Source: Microbacterium sp. ET2 (GTDB lineage Bacteria > Actinomycetota > Actinomycetes > Actinomycetales > Microbacteriaceae). Taken from it: a stretch of 64,000 bases of DNA. The position numbers and the translations under genes were made by a program. Position 1 is the stretch's first letter; each line of letters opens with the position of its first letter. Below the pieces are notes generated by a model, which had not been told where the DNA came from, made no database searches, and was given only the letters and a program-made list of their open reading frames with translations. The stretch is from NCBI RefSeq assembly GCF_030347395.1, contig NZ_CP128170.1, positions 2,852,001-2,916,000 on the forward strand, written 5' to 3'. Below, piece by piece: positions 10,387 through 19,607 of the stretch.

Positions 10387-11901
10387 ATGGCCGACTACAT
10401 CCTCGCAATCGACCAGGGCACGACGTCCACCCGGGCGATCATCTTCGACAAGTCCGGCAGCATCGTCCAGAGCGGTCAGCTCGAGCACGAGCAGATCTTC
10501 CCGCGCGCGGGCTGGGTCGAGCACGACCCGATGGAGATCTGGCGGAACACCCGTGAGGTGATCGGCCAGGCGCTGTCCAAGGCCGATCTCACGCGCCACG
10601 ACATCGCAGCGATCGGCATCACGAATCAGCGTGAGACCGCCGTGGTCTGGGACAAGAACACCGGCGAGCCGGTCTACAACGCCATCGTCTGGCAGGACAC
10701 CCGCACGCAGGGCATCGTCGACAAGCTCGCCGCAGACGGCGGCACCGAGCGGTTCAAGTCGGTCGTGGGGCTTCCGCTGGCGACCTACTTCTCGGGGACG
10801 AAGATCGTCTGGATCCTGGACAACGTCGAGGGCGCACGCGAGCGCGCCGAGCGCGGCGACCTCCTGTTCGGAACGACCGACACCTGGGTTCTGTGGAACC
10901 TCACCGGCGGCGTCGACGGAGGTGTTCACGCCACCGATGTGACCAACGCCTCGCGGACGATGTTCATGGACCTCGAGACGCTGTCGTGGCGCGAGGACAT
11001 CCTCGACACGTTCGGTGTGCCGCTGTCGATGATGCCCGAGATCCGCAGCTCGTCCGAGGTCTACGGTCATGCCGAGAGCTCGAGCCTGCTGCGCGAGACG
11101 CCGATCGCCGGCATCCTCGGAGACCAGCAGGCTGCGACCTTCGGTCAGGCGGCGTTCGAGCAGGGGGAGGCGAAGAACACCTACGGCACGGGCAACTTCA
11201 TCATCTTCAACACCGACACCGAGATCATCCACTCGCAGAACGGCCTGCTGACCACCCTCGGCTACAAGCTCGGCGACGAGCCGGCGCACTACGCCCTGGA
11301 GGGCTCGATCGCCGTCACCGGGTCGCTTGTGCAGTGGCTGCGTGACAACCTCGGCATCATCTCCTCCGCGCCGGAGGTCGAGACCCTCGCCGCCAGCGTC
11401 GAGGACAACGGCGGGGCCTACTTCGTCCCGGCGTTCTCGGGGCTGTTCGCACCGTACTGGCGTCCCGACGCGCGCGGCGCGCTGGTGGGTCTCACCCGGT
11501 ACGTCAACAAGGGGCACATCGCCCGCGCGGCACTGGAGGCCACGGCGTTCCAGACTCGCGAGGTGATCGACGCGGTCAACGCCGACTCCGGGGTGCCGCT
11601 GACGGAGCTGAAGGTCGACGGCGGCATGATCGCGAACGACCTGCTGATGCAGTTCCAGGCCGACATCCTCGGCGTGCCCGTCGTCCGCCCGGTGGTCGCC
11701 GAGACCACCGCCCTCGGTGCCGCATACGCGGCGGGGCTCGCCGTCGGGTTCTGGTCGGGCCTCGACGACCTGTCCAAGAACTGGCAGGAAGACCGCCGCT
11801 GGGAGCCGAAGATGGACGAGACCGAGCGCGACCGTCTGCTGCGCAACTGGAAGAAGGCCGTGACCAAGACCTTCGACTGGGTCGACGAAGACGTGTCGTG
11901 A
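10387..11901 (+). CDS. glpK: Glycerol kinase
   Basis: Phosphorylates glycerol with ATP, trapping it for GlpD. The 504-residue length and the FGGY-kinase motifs are standard: the phosphate loop [13 protein letters not shown] at residues 8-20, NQRET near 82, GDQQAA near 244, and the C-terminal [12 protein letters not shown]. The ATG at 10387 follows AAAGGAG at 7 bases. The gene ends the glpD-glpF-glpK set just before a bidirectional terminator. Confidence 0.97.
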   Translation: MADYILAIDQGTTSTRAIIFDKSGSIVQSGQLEHEQIFPRAGWVEHDPMEIWRNTREVIGQALSKADLTRHDIAAIGITNQRETAVVWDKNTGEPVYNAIVWQDTRTQGIVDKLAADGGTERFKSVVGLPLATYFSGTKIVWILDNVEGARERAERGDLLFGTTDTWVLWNLTGGVDGGVHATDVTNASRTMFMDLETLSWREDILDTFGVPLSMMPEIRSSSEVYGHAESSSLLRETPIAGILGDQQAATFGQAAFEQGEAKNTYGTGNFIIFNTDTEIIHSQNGLLTTLGYKLGDEPAHYALEGSIAVTGSLVQWLRDNLGIISSAPEVETLAASVEDNGGAYFVPAFSGLFAPYWRPDARGALVGLTRYVNKGHIARAALEATAFQTREVIDAVNADSGVPLTELKVDGGMIANDLLMQFQADILGVPVVRPVVAETTALGAAYAAGLAVGFWSGLDDLSKNWQEDRRWEPKMDETERDRLLRNWKKAVTKTFDWVDEDVS

Positions 11902-11912
11902 TGCGCGTGTGA

Positions 11913-11952
11913 AGAACGGGGAGGTCGCTGCGGCGGCCTCCCCGTTCTCTTT
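11913..11952. terminator. Bidirectional rho-independent-like terminator between glpK and the Fpg/Nei gene
   Basis: AGAACGGGGAGG and CCTCCCCGTTCT form a perfect 12-bp stem around a 12-base loop, followed by CTTTC. It sits between two convergent genes whose stops lie within 12 bases on either side, so it can serve both. Confidence 0.8.
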
Positions 11953-11962
11953 CACGCCGGCG

Positions 11963-12853
11963 TCATTTGAGAAGCCGCGAGAGGCGCCGGTCGGCGAGGA
12001 TCTTCCCGCCCGTCTGGCACGTGGGACAGTACTCCAACGAGTTGTCGGCGAAGAAGACGCTCCGCACCTCGCTCCCGCAGACCGGGCATGCCTCCCCACG
12101 ACGGCCGTGCACCCGCATCCCGCGTCGCTTGGCATCCTTCAGGTCAGCGGGTGGCTTTCCGGATGCCGCGGCGAGCGCCTCCGCAAGGGTCTCGGTCATC
12201 GCCTGGTACAGTCCGTCGATCTCGGCGTCGTCGAGACCGGCGGCGAGGGCGTACGGTGACATCTTCGCGGCGTGGAGGATCTCGTCGGAGTAGGCGTTGC
12301 CCACACCCGCGATGATCGACTGGTCGCGGAGCACCCCTTTGATCTGCGTGCGGCGGCCGGCGAGGAGCGCTGCGAACGCATCGCGGTCGAAGGTCGGGTC
12401 GAGCGGATCGGGTCCGAGTCGCGCGATGCCGGCAACCTCATCGGGATCGCGGACGACCGAGACGGCGAGCGACTTCTTCGTTCCGGCCTCGGTGAGGTCG
12501 AACCCCGAGCCGTCGTCGAATCCGACGCGGAGGGCGATCGGGGTCTTGCCGGGGCGGATGACGGTCGACGGCAGGGCGTCGTACCACCGCAGCCAGCCGG
12601 CTTTTGCGAGGTGGAAGACGAGGTGCGGGGCCGGGGCGCTCGCGGTGTCTTCTGCCGTGGTGGTGGTGGCGATGTCGATGAACTTGCCGTGTCGCTCGAC
12701 GCCGGTCACGGTCGCGCCGACGAGCGCGGTGATCGGCGGGTCGTACGTCTTCAGGGCGGCGATGTTCGCGACGGTGGCGCGGGTGACGGCGCGATCGATC
12801 AGGCGACCGCGGAGGAACTCCACCAGTCCCTGGACCTCGGGCATCTCCGGCAT
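11963..12853 (-). CDS. Fpg/Nei family DNA glycosylase
   Basis: A 296-residue base-excision repair enzyme that removes oxidised bases and nicks the abasic site. It starts MPEMPEVQ, matching the family N-terminus in which Pro2 is the catalytic nucleophile and Glu3 assists. The C-terminal zinc finger is intact, with CPVC and CPTC 16 residues apart, followed by the DNA-binding end of the domain. The ATG at 12853 must be the start to give Pro2. A CAGGAT hexamer lies six bases upstream, one base off the leaderless pattern. It could be MutM or a Nei-like paralogue; the sequence alone does not settle substrate preference. Confidence 0.9.
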   Translation of the reverse strand: MPEMPEVQGLVEFLRGRLIDRAVTRATVANIAALKTYDPPITALVGATVTGVERHGKFIDIATTTTAEDTASAPAPHLVFHLAKAGWLRWYDALPSTVIRPGKTPIALRVGFDDGSGFDLTEAGTKKSLAVSVVRDPDEVAGIARLGPDPLDPTFDRDAFAALLAGRRTQIKGVLRDQSIIAGVGNAYSDEILHAAKMSPYALAAGLDDAEIDGLYQAMTETLAEALAAASGKPPADLKDAKRRGMRVHGRRGEACPVCGSEVRSVFFADNSLEYCPTCQTGGKILADRRLSRLLK

Positions 12854-12885
12854 CCCCTCATCCTGGCATGCGGGGGGTCCTGAGG

Positions 12886-13455
12886 TCAGGGGGTGAGCAC
12901 CGGCCAGGGGACGGGAGTACGGTCGTCGGTGCGGAGGATGCCGGCGACCCAGCCGTCATCGCGTCCGCCGGGTCCGACGAGCGCCTGGCGGAGCAGCCCC
13001 TCGTAGCGGAAGCCCACGGCACGGGCCGCGGACGCCGAGCCGACGTTGCCGGCGACCGCTCGCCACTCGACGCGAACGAGGTCGAGCCCCTGCGGGGCGA
13101 AGGCGAAGTCGAGCACGGCGGTGGCAGCCTCGGCCAGCAGGCCCCTACCGCGGAAGGGCGCGGCCACCCAGAACCCGATCTCACCGCATCCCTCGGTCGC
13201 GCCGAGCCGATGCATGCCGATCATCCCGGCCAGGGCCCCGTCGTGGCGGATCGCCCAATTCGTCGAAACCCCCTCCGCCCACTGCTTGGGCACGAGGTCG
13301 ATGAACCTCTCGGCGTGCTCGCGGACGTACGGCCGCGGCACGGTGGTGAACCTCTGGATATCGGGGTCCTGACACGCGTGGAACACGGCGTCGGTATCGG
13401 CCCGGGTCGGCAGCGACAGCACCAGTCGTCGGGTGCGGAGGATGGCGGGCTGCAT
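12886..13455 (-). CDS. GNAT family N-acetyltransferase (RimJ/RimL type)
   Basis: A 189-residue GNAT protein. It begins with the RimJ/RimL-like block ILRTRRLVLSLPTRAD and carries the acetyl-CoA binding stretch APFRGRGLLAEAATAVLDFAF around residues 110-130, with the usual Q/RxxGxG-like loop as RGRGL. The C-terminal AVGFRYEGLLRQ is typical of the RimJ/RimL-like branch, which acetylates protein N-termini or small amines. The acceptor is unknown. The start has a TAAAGT hexamer exactly six bases upstream. Confidence 0.85.
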   Translation of the reverse strand: MQPAILRTRRLVLSLPTRADTDAVFHACQDPDIQRFTTVPRPYVREHAERFIDLVPKQWAEGVSTNWAIRHDGALAGMIGMHRLGATEGCGEIGFWVAAPFRGRGLLAEAATAVLDFAFAPQGLDLVRVEWRAVAGNVGSASAARAVGFRYEGLLRQALVGPGGRDDGWVAGILRTDDRTPVPWPVLTP

Positions 13456-13461
13456 GTCGCC

Positions 13462-13467
13462 ACTTTA
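13462..13467 (-). promoter_or_regulatory. Putative leaderless -10 element of the GNAT gene
   Basis: TAAAGT, six bases before the ATG at 13455. Confidence 0.5.
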
Positions 13468-13628
13468 TGACCTCGCGCGGCTTCGGCGCGGAGCGTGGCG
13501 TGGCGGATGCGGCGGGGGCCGCATGCACGATCCGAGTGGCGGACGTCGGCGCCCGACGGTGTCCGACGCGATCATCCCCGCCTCGAGGGCGGAGACGGCA
13601 GCGGCCGAGGAACGGCGCCCGCGGCGCG

Positions 13629-14634
13629 TCAGGCGCGGCGCAGCAGCCCCACGCTGTCGTAGACCTTCGCCAGCGTGTCGTCGGCGACCTCCGCCGCGCG
13701 CGCCGCGTTGGTCGCGAGCACGCGGTCGAGCCTCGGCGGGGTCGCTGAGCAGCTCCATCGCGCGGGCGCGCACCGGCTCGAACTCGGCGACGACGACCTC
13801 GGCGAGGCCCTTCTTGAAGTCGCCGTACCCGCGGCCGGCGTACTCGTCCTCGATCGAGGCGATCTGGCGCCCGGTGAGGGCTGCGTAGATCACGAGCAGG
13901 TTCGACACACCCGGCTTGTTCTCCCGGTCGTAGCGCACCGTGCCGTCACTGTCGGTGACAGCGCGCATGATCTTCTTCGCGCTGACCGCCGGGTCCTCCA
14001 GCAGCCACAGCACGCCAGCCTCCGACTCAGCGGACTTCGACATCTTCGCCAGCGGGTTCTGCAGGTCGTAGATGCGGGCCGTCTCCTGCTGGATGACCGG
14101 CATCGGCACCCGGAAGACCTCGCTGTAGCGGCCGTTGAAGCGCTCGGCGAGATCGCGTGTGAGCTCGACGTGCTGCTTCTGGTCGTCGCCGACCGGCACG
14201 ATGTCGGTCTGGTAGAGCAGGATGTCCGCAGCCATCAGCACCGGGTAGGTGAAGAGCCCGACGGATGTCGCGTCCGATCCGTACCGCTGCGTCTTGTCCT
14301 TGAATTGGGTCATCCGCCCGGCCTCGCCGAACCCGGTGATGGTCGACAGGATCCAGGCGAGCTCGGCGTGAGCCGGCACGTGCGACTGCACGTACAGGGT
14401 CGACTTCGACGGCTCGATGCCGGCGGCGATGTACTGCGCCGCGGTGCGGCGGGTCTTCTCCCGGAGCTCGGCCGGATCGTTCGGCTGCGTCAGCGCGTGC
14501 AGGTCGACCACGGAGAAGAACGCGTCGTAGGCCTCCTGCAGGTCCCGCCACTGCATGAGCGCCCCGATGTAGTTGCCGATCTGGAGGGAATCGGCCGAGG
14601 GCTGCATGCCGGAGTAGAGACGCGCTTTCTTCAC
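13629..14634 (-). CDS. trpS: Tryptophan-tRNA ligase, frameshifted near the C-terminus
   Basis: Charges tRNA-Trp. The class I motifs are present: GMQPSADSLQIGNYIGAL near the N-terminus (the HIGH-like box reads QIGN) and LAKMSKSAESEAG (the KMSKS box). The frame stays open to 13465, but its last ~90 residues after MELLSDPAE are Arg-rich and unlike TrpS. Removing one base near 13730-13732 (GAGGCTC to GAGCTC) restores a normal ending, LDRVLATNAARAAEVADDTL and then a stop at 13629, giving about 334 residues. Since the enzyme is normally essential, an inserted base in the sequence is likely. The GTG at 14634 follows a TAGGAT hexamer at six bases, so the mRNA is probably leaderless. Confidence 0.9.
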
Positions 14635-14640
14635 CCGTCA

Positions 14641-14646
14641 ATCCTA
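14641..14646 (-). promoter_or_regulatory. Putative leaderless -10 element of trpS
   Basis: TAGGAT, six bases before the GTG at 14634. Confidence 0.55.
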
Positions 14647-14656
14647 GGTGGCCGTC

Positions 14657-16558
14657 TCACCCGCCGTCAGCGAAGGGAGCGACCACGACCGGTGGGGCGG
14701 CTCCCACGAACGCGACGATCTGGTGGCCTCCGGGATTGGTCGGCTGGGGATCCTGCTCCCAGTTGTTCATCACCCACACGTTGCCCGATGGATCGACCGC
14801 GATGCCGGTGCTGCGGGTCAGGCCGTCGAAGGAATACCCGGTGTCGTCCGGTGAGATCCCCTCACCGGTGTCGAGCCCTCGCGGACACACCGACGGGTCG
14901 GCGCCGCAGAACGCCGACACTCGCTGACCGTCGAAGTTCGCCACCCAGACGTTGCCGACCCCGTCGACCGCGAGGCCCCACGGCAGCACCACGCCGCCAC
15001 CGGTGAACGGGCCCATCGTCGATGAGCCGTCGGGGCTGATCATGGTCACGGACGGCACCCCGCGTCCTTCCTCCACCCGATCCGGGCAGGGGAGGGAGAT
15101 GCCGCCGGAGTTGGCCACCCAGACGTTCCCGTCGGCGTCCACTCCGAGCCCCATCGGGCGGTCGAACACCCCGGTCAACGGTGACCCCGCAATCGGCGTG
15201 CCGTCGTAGTCGACGACCGCCACAGCACTGTTCACCATCGCGCTGACGAAGATGAGCTGGCCGTTGTCGATCGCGGTGAAGGGCTGCTCGAGTCCGAGAC
15301 TTCCGAGATTGCGTGCCTGCTCTGGGTCGCCGCCGGGGTAGACCGCGACGGTGTCGTTGCCGCAGTTCGCGATCCAGACGTCGCCGTTGCGGGCCACCTC
15401 GATACCCTGTGGCCAGCTGAGGTCGCCCTGGGTGAATCCCGTGTCGGGGGAGAGGAACTCGCCGTCGGCGAAGAGAGTCATGCTGTTGTGCGGCGGCTGC
15501 TGATCGGCGGGGCACCCGGGCTCGGGTGCGGCGAAGCCGTAGTTGCTCAGCCACAGGCGTCCCTCGGCGTCGAAGTCGATGCCGAAGCCCGACCCGCTGA
15601 GCCCGCCGCCGCTGTAGCTGGCGACCAGTTCGCCGTCCGGGGCGAACTCGAACATCTCGTCACTGCCGCAGACCGGGACGGTGGGATCGTCGCCGTACTC
15701 GTAGTTGTTGTTGATCCAGATGTGACCGCGCGGGTCGATCGCGAAGTTCCCCGGACCGTCGAGGGACTGGCCGTCACCGTCGAAGCGCAGGGCGAGCGTC
15801 CACGCCGCCGGGGCATCCGACAGTCCGGGCTCGGTGCCGGCGGCCTGCAGGGCGAGGTCGAACAGCGCGTCCGGCTCGGCCGAGGGGTCGCGGGCGATGG
15901 CGGCGAAGGCAGCGGCCGCGGAGCGGACGGGTGATCCACCGGCTGCGGTTTCGAACAGCGACACGCAGGCGGATTCCTCCTCGAGGCATACCGACAGCAT
16001 CGCGGTGAGGGAGGTGAATGTCGGCAGGGTCGACGTCTCGGATCCGTTGGGTGAGGATCTCAGAACCTCGCCGAACTCGCCGGTGGAGAAGTCGGCGAGG
16101 TTCGAAGCCATGGCCGCCGCGTTGGCGAGCCAGGTCGCCTCTCCGATCGGCAGTGTGTCGTCGAAGAACTGGGCCAGGCCGTACCCGGTGGCCACGGTGG
16201 TCCGCTCATTGAGCGTCGCCGTCTCGGCGTCAGCCGCGACGATGCCGGCCAGCAGCGCCGCCTCCGAGTCCGCGGGTCGGGCGTCGAGGATGAGCGGGCG
16301 GACGCTGTCTTCGGGAACATCGAGGATGAAGCCACCGTCGTCGTCCGCCGTTGCCGTGGCGATCTCGCGTGACGTCTCGCCCGACACATCCCACGCGGTG
16401 ACCTCCCAGCCCTCGACGGCGACGTCGCCTGCGACCGGGGCGAGGGTGCCCATGATCGGGGCGGTGCCCGAGGGTGGGGACCCGGTGCATGCTGACAGCG
16501 CAAGTGCTGAGAGCCCCACTGCCGTCGCCCAGAAGAGGATGTGTCGTCGCTGCGCCAT
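14657..16558 (-). CDS. Secreted lipoprotein with NHL-type beta-propeller repeats
   Basis: A 633-residue exported protein. The N-terminus has a basic start, a hydrophobic core and the lipobox LSAC at residues 21-24, so it should be lipid-anchored outside the membrane. Residues ~40-270 form a domain I do not recognise, rich in Ala and acidic residues. From about 275 onwards there are repeated blocks with the pattern GNVWVANxxG or DVWIANCG (at least six copies), the signature of NHL or Vgb-like propellers. Family members bind ligands or act as lyases; no catalytic claim can be made. The ATG at 16558 has a GGGGG-containing site upstream; an ATG 15 bases earlier lacks one. Confidence 0.8.
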   Translation of the reverse strand: MAQRRHILFWATAVGLSALALSACTGSPPSGTAPIMGTLAPVAGDVAVEGWEVTAWDVSGETSREIATATADDDGGFILDVPEDSVRPLILDARPADSEAALLAGIVAADAETATLNERTTVATGYGLAQFFDDTLPIGEATWLANAAAMASNLADFSTGEFGEVLRSSPNGSETSTLPTFTSLTAMLSVCLEEESACVSLFETAAGGSPVRSAAAAFAAIARDPSAEPDALFDLALQAAGTEPGLSDAPAAWTLALRFDGDGQSLDGPGNFAIDPRGHIWINNNYEYGDDPTVPVCGSDEMFEFAPDGELVASYSGGGLSGSGFGIDFDAEGRLWLSNYGFAAPEPGCPADQQPPHNSMTLFADGEFLSPDTGFTQGDLSWPQGIEVARNGDVWIANCGNDTVAVYPGGDPEQARNLGSLGLEQPFTAIDNGQLIFVSAMVNSAVAVVDYDGTPIAGSPLTGVFDRPMGLGVDADGNVWVANSGGISLPCPDRVEEGRGVPSVTMISPDGSSTMGPFTGGGVVLPWGLAVDGVGNVWVANFDGQRVSAFCGADPSVCPRGLDTGEGISPDDTGYSFDGLTRSTGIAVDPSGNVWVMNNWEQDPQPTNPGGHQIVAFVGAAPPVVVAPFADGG

Positions 16559-16609
16559 CGAGCCCCCGATCATCAGCCGCAGTCTAGCGAGACGTGATTT
16601 CCGCTCCGG

Positions 16610-17467
16610 TCACCGACCGAGTGCGTAGTCCACGACGACGGGGGAATGATCGCTCCACCGCGTATCCCACGACGGGGCGCGCACCACCCGGTAGTCGCTC
16701 GCCCGCTCCGCGAGCTCGGGCGTCGCCAGGTGGTAGTCGATCCGCCAGCCGGCGTCGTTGTCGAAGGCGCGCCCGCGCATCGACCACCAGGTGTATGGTC
16801 CGTCGACGTCGCCGGCGGCGCGGCGCCCGATATCGACCCACCCGAGTCCGGTGCCCACCGAGCCGTCGTTCGCGGTGATCGCTTCCCCCGCGGGCCCGGT
16901 GAACCGATCGAAGTAGGCGCGCTCCCGCGGCAGGAAGCCAGCCTTCTTCACGTTGCCCTTCCAATTGCGGATGTCGAGGGTACGGTGTCCGACATTGAGA
17001 TCACCCATGATCAGGCTGAGGGGTGAGGATGCGGCGAGCTGCGGCATCCGCTGTTCCATGGCGTCGAGGAATGCCCACTTCGCGTCCTGACGCGGGGTGT
17101 CGGCCTCACCCGAGTGCACGTAGGCGCTGACGACGGTGAGGCGCTCTCCGTCGATTTCGAGGTCTGCCTCGATCCAGCGTCCGGCCCATTCGGTGCGGTC
17201 GTCGTCCGCGGGGCCGAGTCCGCGGCGCACATCGACGGCGGGCACCTTCGTCGCGATCGCGACCCCGGCGCGGCCCTTTGCGACAGCCTCCTCGTTCACG
17301 ATCTGCCAGTCGGGGAGCGCAGCGGCCAGCTCGTCGGCGGTCGCCCGCACCTCCTGCAGGGCGAGCACATCCACGTCGGCATCGGCCAGCCAGGGGATCA
17401 TCCCCTTCCGGACGGCGGCGCGGATGCCGTTGACGTTGACGGTGGCGATTCGAATCGGGCGAGACAC
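16610..17467 (-). CDS. xth: Exodeoxyribonuclease III / AP endonuclease
   Basis: A 285-residue DNA repair nuclease that cuts at abasic sites and trims 3' ends. It has the expected family residues: RIATVNVNGIRAA at the start (the Asn), LALQEVR (metal-binding Glu), SAYVHSGE, MGDLNVGH (the Asp and Asn of the active site), and the C-terminal TRWSDHSPVVVDY (catalytic Asp-His). I prefer the GTG at 17467 to an ATG at 17497: a TAGGCT hexamer lies seven bases before the GTG, and the family normally begins just before RIATVN. The neighbouring Fpg gene is also a base-excision repair gene, though 3.7 kb away. Confidence 0.92.
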   Translation of the reverse strand: MSRPIRIATVNVNGIRAAVRKGMIPWLADADVDVLALQEVRATADELAAALPDWQIVNEEAVAKGRAGVAIATKVPAVDVRRGLGPADDDRTEWAGRWIEADLEIDGERLTVVSAYVHSGEADTPRQDAKWAFLDAMEQRMPQLAASSPLSLIMGDLNVGHRTLDIRNWKGNVKKAGFLPRERAYFDRFTGPAGEAITANDGSVGTGLGWVDIGRRAAGDVDGPYTWWSMRGRAFDNDAGWRIDYHLATPELAERASDYRVVRAPSWDTRWSDHSPVVVDYALGR

Positions 17468-17474
17468 GCCCGTC

Positions 17475-17480
17475 AGCCTA
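17475..17480 (-). promoter_or_regulatory. Putative leaderless -10 element of xth
   Basis: TAGGCT, seven bases before the GTG at 17467. If correct it rules out the upstream ATG. Confidence 0.45.
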
Positions 17481-17518
17481 ATCGGCGCCTCCGACATCGC
17501 GGCCCGTGCGGGGCGGAG

Positions 17519-18745
17519 TCACTCGAGCAGCAGCGAGCGCTTGATGGGCGGGGGCGGGGTGGCCTCCAGCGTGGCGAGATCCTCCTCGGCGCGGCGAAGA
17601 GCGCGGGCCGCGTTCCACCGGCGGAACCACGGCGCCGTTGCCACCTCCGTCCGGGCGTCGCGCACCCGCACGCGGGCGGCGACGACGAGAGCCTCCCATT
17701 CGTGCTGGCGTCGCTCCTCTTCGCTGAGCTCGGCGAGGGCGACGTTGCGGTCGGCGGCGGCGACGGCGATCCACGCCCCCGCGACGAGGATGACGATGCT
17801 GTTCAGGCGGAACCACAGCAGGAACCCGATGAACACCGTGAAGGTGGTCAGCAGCGGATTGGACGGGGTGTAGCGCAGCAGCAGACCCGCACCGACCTGC
17901 AGCACCACGATCGCCGCACCGCCGAGCATGGCCCCCGGCCAGATGCGCCGCCAGCCCAGGGCGGCCCCGGTGAGGAAGCGGATGAGCGCGGCGAGTGCGG
18001 CGGCGTTGATCGCGAAGGAGACCCCGAGCGAGAGGAGTCGGGTGAGGAGGTCGGTGATCACGCTGAGCGCCTGCAGACCGAGGAGATCGACGACCCCTTC
18101 CAGCGCCCACACCGCGAAGCTGGAGAGCGAGGCGCCGATGAGCAGCGCAACGCCGAAGATCAACGCCGCGACGAAGTCACGCGCCTTGAGAAGGACGTAG
18201 GGGCGGCGGTCGAACGGCAGCCCGAAGATGTCGCGCACCGCGCGACGCGTGAAGGTGATGAAGCCGATGGCGGTCCAGATGACCACGACGAGGGCGATCG
18301 CTCCGGTGATCCCCAGCGCGCTCGCCGACTGATTCGCCACGTCCTCGACCTGCTCGGGTGTGACCAGCCCCTCCTCGCTGATGAGGTTCGGGATGTACTC
18401 GTTGATGATCTCGATCACGCGCTGGATCGCCGCGCTCGAGGCCCCGAGCCACAGCCCCACGATCGCGAAGGCGAGGTAGATGACACCGAAGATGGCGAAG
18501 AGGGACTGGTAGCTCACTCCGGCGGCGAGGAGGAAGCCGTTGTGCTGCAGGAAGTGGCGCCACACGCGCACGGGGAACCACGCCAGTGTCCGCCGCGTGA
18601 GCTCGGTCGCACGCGTGAGGGGTGCGTCGAAGCGTTCACGAAGCCTGCCCTCGGTGTCCGACCACCGCTGAGCGGCCGTCGACGTCGGCGACGGCTCGAC
18701 GTCCGGATCGGCGCGCCCGGCGTCAGCGGCTCCTCTGGTCGTCAC
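17519..18745 (-). CDS. YihY/BrkB family inner membrane protein
   Basis: A 408-residue membrane protein with about six helices. The N-terminal part has the family pattern LAAGVSYQSLFAIFGVIYLAF, and the central part has the charged RRAVRDIFG loop. A long basic cytoplasmic tail follows the last helix (ERRQHEWEALVVAARVRVRD). Once misannotated as ribonuclease BN, the YihY family has no settled function; virulence and envelope roles have been suggested. The GTG start has TACAGT exactly six bases upstream. Confidence 0.85.
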   Translation of the reverse strand: MTTRGAADAGRADPDVEPSPTSTAAQRWSDTEGRLRERFDAPLTRATELTRRTLAWFPVRVWRHFLQHNGFLLAAGVSYQSLFAIFGVIYLAFAIVGLWLGASSAAIQRVIEIINEYIPNLISEEGLVTPEQVEDVANQSASALGITGAIALVVVIWTAIGFITFTRRAVRDIFGLPFDRRPYVLLKARDFVAALIFGVALLIGASLSSFAVWALEGVVDLLGLQALSVITDLLTRLLSLGVSFAINAAALAALIRFLTGAALGWRRIWPGAMLGGAAIVVLQVGAGLLLRYTPSNPLLTTFTVFIGFLLWFRLNSIVILVAGAWIAVAAADRNVALAELSEEERRQHEWEALVVAARVRVRDARTEVATAPWFRRWNAARALRRAEEDLATLEATPPPPIKRSLLLE

Positions 18746-18751
18746 AGCCCC

Positions 18752-18757
18752 ACTGTA
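18752..18757 (-). promoter_or_regulatory. Putative leaderless -10 element of the YihY-family gene
   Basis: TACAGT, six bases before the GTG at 18745. Confidence 0.5.
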
Positions 18758-18803
18758 TCGAGGGGAGCCGCGGCGGAATCGCCCCGGAGACCCCGCCGCC
18801 GGG

Positions 18804-19607
18804 TCAGCCGCGCAGAACCGCCTGCTTCACCTCTGCGATGGCCTTGGTGACCTCGATGCCGCGGGGGCAGGCCTCGGTGCAGTTGAAGGTGGTGCGGCAG
18901 CGCCACACGCCCTCCTTGTCGTTGAGGATGTCCAGGCGCACATCGCCGGCGTCGTCGCGCGAGTCGAAGATGAACCGGTGCGCGTTGACGATCGCGGCGG
19001 GGCCGAAGTACTGCCCGTCGGTCCAGAACACCGGGCAGGACGAGGTGCACGCCGCGCACAGGATGCACTTGGTGGTGTCGTCGAAGATCTCGCGGTTCGC
19101 GATCGACTGGATGCGCTCCTTGCCGGGCTCGGGCGTGGAGTTCGCTATGAGGAACGGCTTGATCTCGCGGTAGGAGGCGAAGAACGGCTCCATGTCGACC
19201 ACGAGGTCCTTCTCCAGCGGCAGACCCTTGATGGCCTCGACGTAGATCGGCTGCGAGATGTCGAGGTCCTTGATGAGGGTCTTGCAGGCCAGGCGGTTGC
19301 GGCCGTTGATGCGCATCGCGTCGGATCCGCAGATGCCGTGCGCGCACGACCGGCGGAAGGTCAGCGAGCCGTCGACCTCCCACTTGATCTTGTGCAGAGC
19401 GTCCAGAACGCGATCGGTGGAGTACAGCTCCACGTCGTAGTCGACCCAGCGCGGCTCGTCATCGACCTCGGGATCGAAGCGGCGGATGTTGAAGGTGACC
19501 AGGAACGATTGGATGCCGGTGTCTGCCGGCGCCTGCTCGACGCGGTCTTCTCCGTCCGCGACGCGATCGCCTGCGGCATCCGTCCGAGTGTCGAGAACCG
19601 TCGACAT
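18804..19607 (-). CDS. sdhB: Succinate dehydrogenase iron-sulfur subunit
   Basis: A 267-residue electron-transfer subunit linking SdhA to quinone. The [2Fe-2S] domain shows SCAHGICGSDAMRINGR with an Asp in place of one Cys, as in the E. coli enzyme, then LACKT. The C-terminal domain has the two Cys clusters CILCAACTSSCPVFW and CTEACPRGIEV for the [4Fe-4S] and [3Fe-4S] centres. An N-terminal extension of about 35 residues is acidic and low in complexity. The start overlaps the last base of sdhA, so translation is coupled. Confidence 0.97.
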   Translation of the reverse strand: MSTVLDTRTDAAGDRVADGEDRVEQAPADTGIQSFLVTFNIRRFDPEVDDEPRWVDYDVELYSTDRVLDALHKIKWEVDGSLTFRRSCAHGICGSDAMRINGRNRLACKTLIKDLDISQPIYVEAIKGLPLEKDLVVDMEPFFASYREIKPFLIANSTPEPGKERIQSIANREIFDDTTKCILCAACTSSCPVFWTDGQYFGPAAIVNAHRFIFDSRDDAGDVRLDILNDKEGVWRCRTTFNCTEACPRGIEVTKAIAEVKQAVLRG

